Origin: Nannocystis sp. RBIL2
Lineage (GTDB): Bacteria; Myxococcota_A; Polyangia; Nannocystales; Nannocystaceae
Length of the DNA: 64,000 nt
NCBI RefSeq assembly: GCF_026626745.1
Contig: NZ_JAPNJW010000001.1
Span: 2,216,001 to 2,280,000, forward strand
Direction: 5' to 3'
The notes below the pieces were generated by a model. That model was not told the origin of the DNA. It saw only the letters and a program-made list of their open reading frames with translations, and made no database searches. Shown here one piece after another: positions 36,103 to 44,900 of this stretch (the first letter of the stretch is position 1; each line of letters begins with the position of its first letter). A program made the translations under genes and the position numbers.

Positions 36103-37068
36103 TCACGCGAGGGCCGGCTCGATCCCGTACTCGCGGCGCAGATCTTCGACCTGGCGATCCATCACCGCCCAGAAGTCCCAGTGGTCGGTGAGGTCGACCG
36201 TCACGCGCGCGCCGCGGGCGAACGCTCGCACCACGTCGTCGATCGCGCCGGGCTTGTCGTTGTAGTAGCCGCGGGCCGCGTCGGCGAAGGCGGTCAAGCG
36301 CAGACCGTGCTGGCCGTTGAGCAGCAGGAACACCAGCACGCTGAACGAATCCTGGCGCTTGTAGCCGGCCTGGAAGGCGAGCACGAGGCCCTCGCTCTGG
36401 AAGTCGGTGCCGTAGCCGCCGAGGATGTGCGACAGGTCGTGCGTCAGCAGGCCCTCGGGCGCGCCGTGCTTCTCGCCGGGGAACTTGAAGTCGTTGGCGA
36501 CGTAGAAGCGCCACAGCTCCTTGCCCAGCGAGCCGTCGGGGTAGTCGGCCAGCCCGCGGTAGCGCTCGGCCACCTCCTTGTTCTCCCACAGGCCGGCGAA
36601 GCTGCCGAGGTTCTTGACGATGCCGAGGAAGCCCTGGTTCTCGTACAGCTGCTTGAACGCCGGGCCGGCCAGGCTGCGGCGGACCACGTCGAAGCGCAGC
36701 TCCATCAGCCGCTCGGTCTGGAACTTGCGCAGCTGTTCCAGAGTGACCGACGCGACCGCGAAGCCCGTGGCGAAGCGCTCGATCGCCGCCTGCTCCTCGT
36801 CCGCGATGGTATCGCTGGCGAACGTCAGAGTGACCATGCCGCTGATCAGCTGGGTGCGCAGCGCCGGGTCATCGACCGCGGCCGCGAGCTCCTCGGGCGT
36901 GATCGGCCCGAGCGCGTCGAGGTCAAAGTCGGTCCGCAGCAGGTGCTGCTGGATCGCCGCCAGCGCCTCGCGGCGGATCGGCGCCAGCGGCCCGGCTGCC
37001 GTCAGTACGGTCTTCATGGCGCGGAGGCCGGCTCGGGCCTGGTCGTGGGTGGGAATCAGAAACGTCAT
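36103..37068 (-). CDS. TerB-like plus Coq4-like protein, putative metal site
   Basis: The 321-residue soluble protein seems to have two parts. Residues about 50-115 look like a TerB/tellurite-resistance helical domain (SGMVTLTFASDTIADEEQAAIERFA). Residues about 130-300 contain HDLSHILGGYGTDFQSEG, which fits HDxxH-(x11)-E, the zinc-binding signature of Coq4, a ubiquinone-biosynthesis scaffold. No signal peptide or membrane helix is evident. Other ubiquinone genes are not nearby, so a role in quinone metabolism is only a guess from the motif; a different metal-dependent role is equally possible. A degenerate tandem repeat region lies just upstream (37113-37460). Confidence 0.65.
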   Translation of the reverse strand: MTFLIPTHDQARAGLRAMKTVLTAAGPLAPIRREALAAIQQHLLRTDFDLDALGPITPEELAAAVDDPALRTQLISGMVTLTFASDTIADEEQAAIERFATGFAVASVTLEQLRKFQTERLMELRFDVVRRSLAGPAFKQLYENQGFLGIVKNLGSFAGLWENKEVAERYRGLADYPDGSLGKELWRFYVANDFKFPGEKHGAPEGLLTHDLSHILGGYGTDFQSEGLVLAFQAGYKRQDSFSVLVFLLLNGQHGLRLTAFADAARGYYNDKPGAIDDVVRAFARGARVTVDLTDHWDFWAVMDRQVEDLRREYGIEPALA

Positions 37069-37112
37069 GACTCGTGCTCCGTGACCCCATGGTGCATCCG
37101 CGCCGTCGGCCG

Positions 37113-37460
37113 CGCCTTGACGCTGCGCGCCAACCCCTTGTCGTCAGGCGTCACGCGAGCTCACGGGCCCTCGCGCCGTCGCCCCGCCTCGACGCCGCGC
37201 GCCGACGATTGGTCGTCACGCGTCACTCCGACTCACCCGCCCGCGCCGTCGCTCACAACGACGGGTCGTCACCCATCACTCGGGGCTCAAGCGCCTCGAC
37301 ATCGCGGTCAACGATTCGTCGCCACGCATCGCTCGGACTCACGTGCCCGCGCCTCGACATCGCGGCCAACGATTCGTCGCCACGCATCGGGCTCACGCGC
37401 CTCGACGCCGCGCGCCAACGACTGTCATCATCCGTCACTCGAGCTCACGCGCCCTCGCGC
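37113..37460. repeat. Degenerate tandem repeats, about 50-75 bp units
   Basis: A unit beginning cgcc(t)tcgac(g/a)(c/t)cgcg and continuing through (a)acgatt(c/g)gtcgtcacgcatcactcggactcac recurs from about 37113, 37185, 37292, 37350 and 37398, with a partial unit near 37260. Units 37292 and 37350 are almost identical for 45 bp. The last unit runs into the 3' end of the AraC gene at 37445. Unit length varies, there is no spacer-repeat alternation and no cas gene, so it is not CRISPR. Function unknown. Confidence 0.6.
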
Positions 37461-38452
37461 TGCCGCCAGGTCGACGGCGCCGACCCGGTCCAGCGGCGGA
37501 ACGCGCGGGTAAACGTCGCCACCTCGGTGAAGCCGAGCAGGAACGCGATCTCCGAGACCGTGCGCTGGCCCTCGCGCAGATAGCCGAGCGACAGATCGCG
37601 GCGCACCTCGTCGACCAACGCCTGGAACGTCGTGCCCTCCGCCTGCAGCGCCCGCTGCAGCGTGCGCGTGCTGGTGGCCAGCGCCTTCGCGGTCGCCTCG
37701 AGCGACGGCACCTCGCCGGGCAGCGCGCGGACCACATGCGTCTTCACCCGCTGGACCAGATCGTCGCGGGCCGGCAAGCGGGCCAGCAGCTCGTCGGCGT
37801 GGCGCTCGAGCAACGCCGCCAGCGACGGGTCGGCCCCGCGAACCGGCGCGTCGAGCAGCTCGGCGCGGAAGTCGAAGCCGCTGGCGACCTCGCGGAAGGC
37901 CAGGGGCGCGCCGAAGATCTGGCGGTGCGGTTCGATGTCGGCCGGCGGCCCGTGCTGGAACCCGACCCGCCGCGCCGCGAACGTCGGCCCGACCAGCGCC
38001 CGCGCTCGCAAGAACCACGTCGTCACCACGTACTCCGAAAAATGCCGCGGCGCGCAGGCCGTCCCGCGCAGGCGCAGCTGCAGCCGCGCCTCCCCGCCCG
38101 TGATCGCCAGAGTCAGCTCCGCGTCGTCGTGGTGCAGCCGTTGATAGCGGAGCATCCGCTCGATCGCCTGCCGCAGCGTCGGCCCCTGCGCGCACACGTA
38201 GTCGACGACGTCGAACGGCGCGTCGCGCAGCAGCTCCGCCGCGCCCAGGCCGAAGCTCGGATCGCCGCACAGCGCCGGCACTTCCTCCCACGCGCGGAGG
38301 AACAGGGCATGAGGCACCCGCACATGCGGGTCGGCGAGCAGCGACCGATCGAACTCGAGCCGGCGAGCGAGCTCGTCCGGGCTGACGCCGAAGCGCGCCG
38401 CGCCGAGGACGCAGATCCGGATCGCCTTGATGCACGCGGTGGACGGGGTCAT
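37445..38452 (-). CDS. AraC-family transcriptional regulator (OruR-like type)
   Basis: The 335-residue protein has an N-terminal arabinose-binding-like ligand domain of the kind found in OruR/ToxT-type regulators (about 15-205) and a C-terminal double helix-turn-helix (about 240-330; SLEATAKALATSTRTLQRAL and VSEIAFLLGFTEVATFTRAF). The C-terminal domain and length are typical of the family. It is divergent from the BON-domain gene at 38803 and separated from it by a 350-bp region holding a four-unit palindrome array. Its ligand and targets are not evident. Start at 38452 (ATG) follows the first plausible methionine; an ATG 18 nt upstream also exists. Confidence 0.88.
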   Translation of the reverse strand: MTPSTACIKAIRICVLGAARFGVSPDELARRLEFDRSLLADPHVRVPHALFLRAWEEVPALCGDPSFGLGAAELLRDAPFDVVDYVCAQGPTLRQAIERMLRYQRLHHDDAELTLAITGGEARLQLRLRGTACAPRHFSEYVVTTWFLRARALVGPTFAARRVGFQHGPPADIEPHRQIFGAPLAFREVASGFDFRAELLDAPVRGADPSLAALLERHADELLARLPARDDLVQRVKTHVVRALPGEVPSLEATAKALATSTRTLQRALQAEGTTFQALVDEVRRDLSLGYLREGQRTVSEIAFLLGFTEVATFTRAFRRWTGSAPSTWRQREGA

Positions 38453-38575
38453 GTCCCGCCCCCACTTTCACCGCCCCGGCGCGCGGCCGTCAATCACCCC
38501 GGGCCCCCGCCCCCAGAGCGCGCCGCCGAGCGCGCCCATCACCTCCCGCAGACCCTTCGGTCGGCGATCCTCTGA

Positions 38576-38630
38576 TCGCATGCCTCAAAAGACATGCCCT
38601 TGACGACATGCCCTGTGCGACATGTCCTCA
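38576..38630. repeat. Four-unit array of the 14-bp palindromic repeat
   Basis: CATG cores at 38579, 38593, 38607 and 38621 are exactly 14 bp apart. The array lies between divergent genes (AraC regulator and BON protein), about 170 bp before the BON start. Here it cannot be a simple terminator between convergent genes, so a protein-binding or RNA-structure role is also open. The rest of 38453-38802 shows no gene. Confidence 0.8.
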
Positions 38631-38802
38631 TGCGCATACGCTCCAGCAACCCCTCACGCCTCGGCTCGCTGCGGTCACTACGCACCTCGCCGTGCGCAAG
38701 GAACCTCAGGCGCAGCGACGACCTGCGCCGCGGCGCGACGGGCGAAAGATCGTGGCTCACGTCGTTTCTCGCCCCAATTTGCCGACCGCGGAGGAAAGAA
38801 CC

Positions 38803-39648
38803 ATGCAGAACGACAATCTTCACCACCGCGGGCGCCGCCACGGGCACAAGGGACGGCGAGATCTGGGCGAGACGCGCGGCCTGCTGGCGCGGGCGATCGA
38901 TCGCGTGCGCGCGTGGTTCGGCGACGAGGATGCCTCCTCTCGGCTCAGGCTCGACGGCAAGCGCAGCCGTCGCGACGCCCGGCTTCAGGCGCGCGCCGAG
39001 CGACGTCAGCAGCGGCTCGAGCACATCGAGGAGCTGCGGCGCGGCGGCCAGCGGCGTCAGCGCGAGCGCATGCACGAGGAGGTCCCGCACGGCTTCATCC
39101 CGTCGCCGCAGGTGTGGCCGTGGCAGTTCATGGGCCGCGGCACCCCGTGGCCCCCGAGCCCCGAATCGTACTACCCCCAATTGTTGCCCACCGGCGTGCG
39201 CGGGCGACCGCTGCACCGGCGCGGGCGCTTCTCCGGCCGCGGCCCGCGGGGCTACATGCGCCCCGACGCGCGGATCGTCGAGGACATCAACGAGGCCCTG
39301 ACCTACAGCCCGCACATCGACGCCAGTGACATCGAGATCCGCGTCGACAGCGGCGACGTCGTCGTGACCGGCATCGTCGACGACCGCTTCATCAAGCGGC
39401 TGGTGGAGGACCTGATCGAGGACGTCTCGGGCGTGCGCGACGTGCAGAACAACCTCCGCGTCGAGAAGCGCGAGCTGCAGGGCGCCGGCGGCATGAACCG
39501 CGCCTCGGGCAGGCGCGACGACTTGGGCGGCCTGCGCCGCGACATGACCGTCGGCCAGGACTTCGAGGACCTCGAGGCCAGCAACCTCAACACCGGCCAG
39601 GAGACCTGCTCGCGCAAGGATCGCCGCGGCGGCTTCTCTGGCACGTGA
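38803..39648 (+). CDS. BON-domain protein
   Basis: From ATG 38803, with a good SD (ggagga, spacing about 8), the frame gives 281 residues. The first 150 are very basic and Arg-rich without a recognised fold (HHRGRRHGHKGRRDL, later PLHRRGRFSGRGPRGYMRP). A single BON domain follows at about 153-222 (RIVEDINEALTYSPHIDASD, then VVVTGIVDDRFIKRLVEDLIEDVSGVRDV), then a polar tail. BON domains bind membranes or ligands and are often periplasmic, but no signal peptide is seen. Similar Arg-rich BON proteins occur near stress genes in myxobacteria (from general knowledge). The frame is open upstream to 38608, but the SD supports 38803. Confidence 0.8.
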   Translation: MQNDNLHHRGRRHGHKGRRDLGETRGLLARAIDRVRAWFGDEDASSRLRLDGKRSRRDARLQARAERRQQRLEHIEELRRGGQRRQRERMHEEVPHGFIPSPQVWPWQFMGRGTPWPPSPESYYPQLLPTGVRGRPLHRRGRFSGRGPRGYMRPDARIVEDINEALTYSPHIDASDIEIRVDSGDVVVTGIVDDRFIKRLVEDLIEDVSGVRDVQNNLRVEKRELQGAGGMNRASGRRDDLGGLRRDMTVGQDFEDLEASNLNTGQETCSRKDRRGGFSGT

Positions 39649-39718
39649 GCGCTGCCCCCCGCTCTCACGCGACTTCAACCGTGAGCGCCGAAGGCTGCGG
39701 GCGGTCGCGTCGCCCCCG

Positions 39719-39870
39719 ACGCGGCCGCGCGGCGCTCCGGTCGTCACCGCGAGCGTTCACATGACGCGTTGTCCTCGGCCGCGGCCGCGCGGGTCACCGC
39801 GAACGCACGCATGACGCGTCTCCCTCGGACGCGCTCGCACGACGCTCCGCGCGTCGCCGCGGGCGCCAGT
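39719..39870. repeat. Imperfect direct repeats between BON and MerR-TetR genes
   Basis: The units gcggccgcgcgg...gtcaccgcgagcg..cacatgacgcgt (from about 39719) and gcggccgcgcgggtcaccgcgaacgcacgcatgacgcgt (from about 39779) are near copies, and a weaker third begins near 39829. They fill the gap after the BON stop. No gene is seen in 39649-39881. Function unknown. Confidence 0.5.
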
Positions 39871-39881
39871 GATTCAACGAC

Positions 39882-40709
39882 TCACGGCGCGGTCGCCCGG
39901 CGCATGAAGTCGACGTACGCCGCCAGCGCCTCGGCCTGAGAGTAGCGGTCGTCGAGCGCCAGGCGGTCGCCGAGCGCCATCAGGGCCCCCCACAGCATGT
40001 AGGCCCACAGCTCCGTGTCACCGCGGCGCAGCTCGCCGGCGGCCATCGCCCGGCGCAGGCTCGGCTCCGCGTTCGTCACCATGCGGTGCAGCGCATCGCG
40101 GGCGCGCGCGGCCACCTCGGCGTCGCGCCCGTGGGCGGCAGCGCCGAGCAGGTTCGTCATCGTGCGATAGCCGGCGAACCGCGACAGCACCGCCTGCGCC
40201 CGCAGCCGCGCCTCGTCGATCAGCGGCATCTTCGCCTCGATCTGCGCCCGCGTCGTCGCCGGCACCAGAGTGAAGCGCAGGCGATCGAGGCACTCGACGA
40301 ACAGCTCGCTCTTACCCACGAAGTGCTGATAGACGGTCGCTTTGCCGACCCCGGCCGCGCGCGCGATCGCCTGCACGTCGGCCCCCTCGAACCCGCGCTC
40401 GAGGAACAGCCGGGCCGCCGCGTCGAGGATCGCCGCGCGCCGGTCGCTCGCGCCGTCCCGTCGCCGTCGCGGCCGCTTGTGGGGCGTCCGCGGCCGCAGG
40501 CGGGTCGCCAGGCGCTGGCGGATCTCCCCCAGCCCGAGCCCCTGGGCCCGCAGCGCCTTGATCTCGCGCAGCCGCTCGACGTGCTCGTCGCCGAAGTGGT
40601 GGAGCCGCGGACCCAGAGTTTCCGGCCGCGGCAGCAGACCGAGGTCGAGGTAGTGGTGAATGGTCGAGCGATGCGTGCCGCTGACCCGGGAAAGCTCGGC
40701 GATCTTCAT
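39882..40709 (-). CDS. Fusion regulator: MerR-type DNA-binding domain plus TetR-type domain
   Basis: The 275-residue protein joins two regulator halves. Residues 1-70 are a MerR helix-turn-helix with wing (MKIAELSRVSGTHRSTIHHY, then PRLHHFGDEHVERLREI). After an Arg-rich linker (about 72-90) comes a TetR repressor: its own helix-turn-helix (about 92-138; AILDAAARLFLERGFEGADV, then GVGKATVYQHFVGK) and a helical ligand domain to the end. Two DNA-binding domains in one chain is an unusual order. I chose ATG 40709, where the MerR fold begins; an upstream ATG (40769) adds 20 residues without fold character. The 5' half is duplicated, with a 27-bp deletion, 6.5 kb away at 46875-47238. Confidence 0.85.
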   Translation of the reverse strand: MKIAELSRVSGTHRSTIHHYLDLGLLPRPETLGPRLHHFGDEHVERLREIKALRAQGLGLGEIRQRLATRLRPRTPHKRPRRRRDGASDRRAAILDAAARLFLERGFEGADVQAIARAAGVGKATVYQHFVGKSELFVECLDRLRFTLVPATTRAQIEAKMPLIDEARLRAQAVLSRFAGYRTMTNLLGAAAHGRDAEVAARARDALHRMVTNAEPSLRRAMAAGELRRGDTELWAYMLWGALMALGDRLALDDRYSQAEALAAYVDFMRRATAP

Positions 40710-40771
40710 CCTCCCGCCCCCTCTCGAACGCCCTTTTTGTATTGCACGACCGGCGATTTTGCATAACACAA
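40381..40771. repeat. Direct repeat copy 1 (5' part of MerR-TetR gene and its leader)
   Basis: About 390 bp from ccctcgaacccgcgctcgagga (near 40381) to gcataacacaa (ending 40771) is repeated at 46875-47238 in the same orientation. I see only a few base differences plus one 27-bp gap. The two copies bracket a segment of about 6.1 kb. Confidence 0.85.
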
Positions 40772-40905
40772 CTTACCCAACCCAGGGCCTTCCAGCGCCA
40801 TCTCTTATTCATTTCTGCGGACTATGATGGCCTGGCTGCGTGGAGTTCTCCGCGCGGCGGGCGCCGAGCAGGTCCCGTACCTCGCGCAGATGTCGGCGAA
40901 ATTGA

Positions 40906-41115
40906 TTGATCACATCTCCCGAACGGGCGCCCCTGCACCCGGTGCAGCGCTGCCGCGCGGCCCATGCCGCCTACGTCGAAGATCCGACCAACGCGCGACG
41001 CGAGGCCCTACGCGTCGCCTACGAGGCAGCGCCGTCGCACAACCAAAGGTACGTCGGCGACATGGACACGAAGGGCATCGAGGTGCGGATGATCCTCAAC
41101 GGCGAGCAGGAGCTC
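40906..41115 (+). pseudogene. Fragment of a conserved protein of unknown function
   Basis: The frame from 40906 reads like a natural protein (HPVQRCRAAHAAYVEDPTNA followed by VAYEAAPSHNQRYVGDMDTK and VRMILNGEQE), with a conserved-looking block, then loses character near 41115. It appears to be the middle of a broken gene next to repeat copy 1. From there to 41322 I see nothing else. Confidence 0.35.
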
Positions 41116-41322
41116 GCACGTCTTCACGGAGGCCCCGCCTCGACTACTCGATTGCTCCTCGTTGCCGCTCGTTTGGAAGTCGTTCCTGGTGCTCGTTTTG
41201 CCGCGGGCACAGCAAGACTTTCGACCGGGCTACGCCGTTGCTGACTCGACGCATCGGTGGCCGACGACCTCGCCCGCCGACCGGAGTGTACGACACGCTC
41301 GGCTCCCCCGCGTGGAGGGCGT

Positions 41323-41976
41323 TCACGACCCGTAGACCGCGCGCAGCCGGCGACTCGTCGGGGCGTCCAGCGTGCCGGTGGGCTCCAGATCCTCGTCGAG
41401 CTGGAACGTGTACAGCGCCAGGGCGTAGGCGTCGTCCTCGTCCTCGTCCTCGAACGTGAGGTAGCCGAGGCTTCGCAGCCGTGAGCGCGCGCCGCGTTCC
41501 GTGTCCTCGGGATCGAGGGCACCGAGGAGTAGATCGTAGACCTCGTCTTCGAGGGGCTCCCCATCTTCGGGCGCGGGTGGCGTCAGCGTGAGCGTGGCCT
41601 GCAGCGCACCCGGAGGGATCCATTGCTCCACCCAGCCGTCCGCGTCGGTCTGGCCCCTGCGGTGCTCGCCGCCCACCTCGAAGACGTAGGGGATGTCGGC
41701 ACGCGGGCTCCCCTCGTCGAGGAAGCGCATGCGGAATTTCTCCGGGACCCCGCGTCTGCGGAACCGATGAACACGATCGGTCTCGCCCTTCTCGATCCGC
41801 GGGCGCAACGCGGGCACCCGCACGACGTCGCCCGGGGCCAAGACGTACGGATCTTTCCGCAGGGCCTTCAGCCGCGCGTTGTCGGGGTGGTTCCAAAGCG
41901 TCTCCATGCGGAAACCGTTCTCCACGGCGATGCTCGCCATGCACTCGCCATCCTTCACCACATGATCCCGCGCCAT
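41323..41976 (-). CDS. LysM-domain protein, downstream partner of the giant MBL protein
   Basis: From ATG 41976 the product has 217 residues. Residues 2-50 form a LysM-like motif (DHVVKDGECMASIAVENGF, WNHPDN.., VLAPGDVVRVP), which usually binds peptidoglycan. A middle beta-rich region follows (about 70-130), then an acidic stretch and a C-terminal peptidoglycan-binding-like helical end (about 165-215; YTFQLDEDLEPTGTLDAPTS). There is no signal peptide, which is common for LysM proteins made next to contractile-injection or type VI effectors. It starts only 13 bp after the giant gene on the same strand, so the two are likely one operon. The frame is open upstream but only within that gene. Confidence 0.75.
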   Translation of the reverse strand: MARDHVVKDGECMASIAVENGFRMETLWNHPDNARLKALRKDPYVLAPGDVVRVPALRPRIEKGETDRVHRFRRRGVPEKFRMRFLDEGSPRADIPYVFEVGGEHRRGQTDADGWVEQWIPPGALQATLTLTPPAPEDGEPLEDEVYDLLLGALDPEDTERGARSRLRSLGYLTFEDEDEDDAYALALYTFQLDEDLEPTGTLDAPTSRRLRAVYGS

Positions 41977-41989
41977 ACTCGTTCTTGCC

Positions 41990-44900
41990 TCAGCAGTCGA
42001 AGGTCTTGACGCCGCCGCAAGCGCAGACGACCGACCGATCGAGCGTCTGGGTGGGTGGGGCATCACCACGGAGCGGACCCTCGTACGTCGTCGCCCCGAA
42101 AGCATCCGTGGCGATCTCCCAGCCGATCGCCTTGGCTCGCCCCGCCGAGGCCGTGGCCTGCTCCGAAGTCCACCCGTGCGCGCGCCACTTGCGTTGCGCG
42201 CGCTCCATCGGGTGATGGTAGCTGTTGAGCGCGCCGTACGGGTACACGATGCGGCCGTCGTCGTCGGCGTGGACCCTGGGGGCTTGCGCCGCGAAGTGGG
42301 CCTCGTCGGCGACGGTGGCGTGCGCGTGCGCCAGGGTGCCCATCGTGGCGCGCGCAGCGACGAGATCGTGCTGGTTGGCGAGACCCGCCATGACGCGCCC
42401 GAGCGTGGCGCCGGCGCCGATGACCGCGACCTTCGTGGCGGCGACCGTCGTCGCGTTGAGTCCCCTTGCGACGGTCAGCAGGTTCGCCTGCTGCTCGGCT
42501 GCGCGCGCCACGAGCAGGGCGTAGAACGTCTGGGCGTACTCGTCCAGGATGTGCGGGCTGAGCACCCCCCCCGAAGCGGCCCTCATCGCCGCGCGCACCT
42601 GCGACGGACGAGGCCAGTTCGCCTGCGCGACCAGGGCTGGCCCAACGAGCGTGGAGATGTCGTGAACGCGCGCGTTCCCCCGCGGGGTCGTCAGGCCCGC
42701 GGGCGGGAAGACGGTGTCGGCCGCCACCTCCGCCACGTTCGGGAGCGCCGGGACGGCATTCGCTAGCGCGTCCGGCGGCTCGAAGCGAGCGTCCCTGGCG
42801 ATCCCGGCGATAGCCTCGTAGACCAGCGTGTTGACCAGGGCTAGGCCGCCGACCTGCGTGGCGGTGACCATCGTGTGCGCCGGGGTGGCGACGTTCACAC
42901 CGCCGCCCAGCGCGGTCTCCACGATGGCGCGCAGCGTGGTGAGCAGCGTGCCGTGACCGCGATGGACGACCTCCATCGCGCCGGCCACGAGCGCCGCAAA
43001 CGGCGACGCGCCCTGCTGCAGCGCGTCGCCGACCGCGGCGACGAAGATCCCCAATTCGCCCGCAGGTCCGTGAGTCCCGAGGGCCAGCGCCGCGGCGACC
43101 GTCGCCATCGTCGAAGCCACGGGCCCGCCCCGCGCGAGGCCCACTGCCCGCGCGGCGAGCGACCCCGCGGCCCACGGCATGTGGCGCGGGTCCATCGTCG
43201 CTCCGCTCGCCTCGTTGGATCCGTGGTGACAGGCCACCACCCCGACCAGAAGCGGGCGGTTCACGAAAGCCTGCGACGGGACGAACTGGATCATGGCGTC
43301 GCCCGTGGACAGGACAAAGCGTTCGGTGTCGTCCGTCGGAGGGTGCGTCGAGGCGACGTTGGTCCGGATGGGCGGCAGCGCCACGCGTGCCGGGTTGAAG
43401 GCGTTGGACATGGCGAGGGCATCGCGAAGGACCGCCGCGATCTTGCGCTGCTCGCCGTCGTCCCGGAACGCGCGCGCAGCGATCGCCTCGACGCCCTCCA
43501 CGGCCGTGCCGTGGTGGGTCACGACCGCGGAGATCACGTCCTCGGCGTAGTAGATCGCGCTGTCGAGCGTGTGGAAGACCGCGCCCTGGTCGGTGTTCAG
43601 GGCCGCCGCTGCGGCATTTTCGGACGACCACTGCGCCCGCGGGCGGTTCGTGGCGAAAAACGTGTGCGCGCCCACCGTGTCCAACGCGATCTGTGCCACG
43701 TCCTGCGCGATCTGGAACGTCACGTTCGCTATGGCAGCGGTCGTCACGGCGCCCTGCACCGTCCCCGTACTCGCGCCGCCGAGGCGCGCCGCCTGCATCG
43801 CCGTCTGCACAGCAGTCACGGCGTCGACGATCGGCAGCCCCTGATGGCGGTGGCCCAGCGACCCCGCGACAGCGGCCATATCGATGTCCCTTGGCGCGGC
43901 CTGCAAGGCCGCAACGACGAGCTCGGCGATCCGGCGGCGCTGGCCGAGCGGAGGCGGGTACGCGTGAGGGGGGCCCTGGAGCGCGAGGTACATGGCGACA
44001 CCCATCGAGAGCGCCACCACCACGGCGGCGGCGGCGTTCGTCTTCGCCTCGTTCGCCGCGGCGCGCGCGTAGCGGAACACGTTCCCGTGAACCGCGGCGG
44101 CTTTCAGCTCGTCGCTGACTTCTCGCGCGGTGAGGTCTAGGGACGTGGCGAGCGCGTCGAGCTGCGCGTCCGACGTGAAGCCGACGAGCTGCGTGCACGC
44201 GCTGGCGATGGCGACACCAGGCGCAGCGGTCGTCCGGTTCACGCTGTCGTCGCGCACACAGGCATAGATGGCGAGGCCGGTGTTGTTCTTGCCCTCTTCA
44301 TCGTTCTGGGCGTTGGGGTCGCGCGCCCGCACGAGGAAGCCCCAGGGGAACACCATGTGCCCGTTGAGGTCCTCCCAGAGGTGGAACGTGCCGCCGGCGC
44401 GGACCACCCGCGCGACCAGCTCGCGCGTGTCGACGCTGCCCATGTATTGTTGCGGCGCGAGCCAGGTGCAGCGATAGGCGCGCGGGTTGTAGCGCGCCAG
44501 TAAGATGTGGTCGCCGTCCCAGTGAGAGAGCACGATCAGCGGATCATGGCACAAGCAGACCGAAGGCGGCCCGCCCGCCGGGTGAGCCCCTAGCTTTCGA
44601 TAGCCGAAGTCATAATAAACGGTCGCGCGGCCCGCGTGGTCGAAGAGCACATTGCAATTGCCCTGGCCCACGTCGATCACCCCGACGAACGGCTGATAGG
44701 CTCCGGCGCCACGAACCATGGGGTTTGGCACCTGGGGCTGTCCTTGCGCCGTTCCGTCCGAGCCGCCCACGTAGTACATCGGGGCGGGGCGGGGCGACGG
44801 GCAGCGTTCGGATGGTGGAGAGGGTCGTGGTGGTGACCAGCCAGCCGGCACTCCTGCGGGCGCGAGTGGCGGGCCGCCGTCCAGGGGGCCGAGCCAGTCG

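Noticed and set aside
37113..37460. CRISPR-like array
   Set aside because: Units differ in length and sequence, no regular spacers, and no cas genes nearby.
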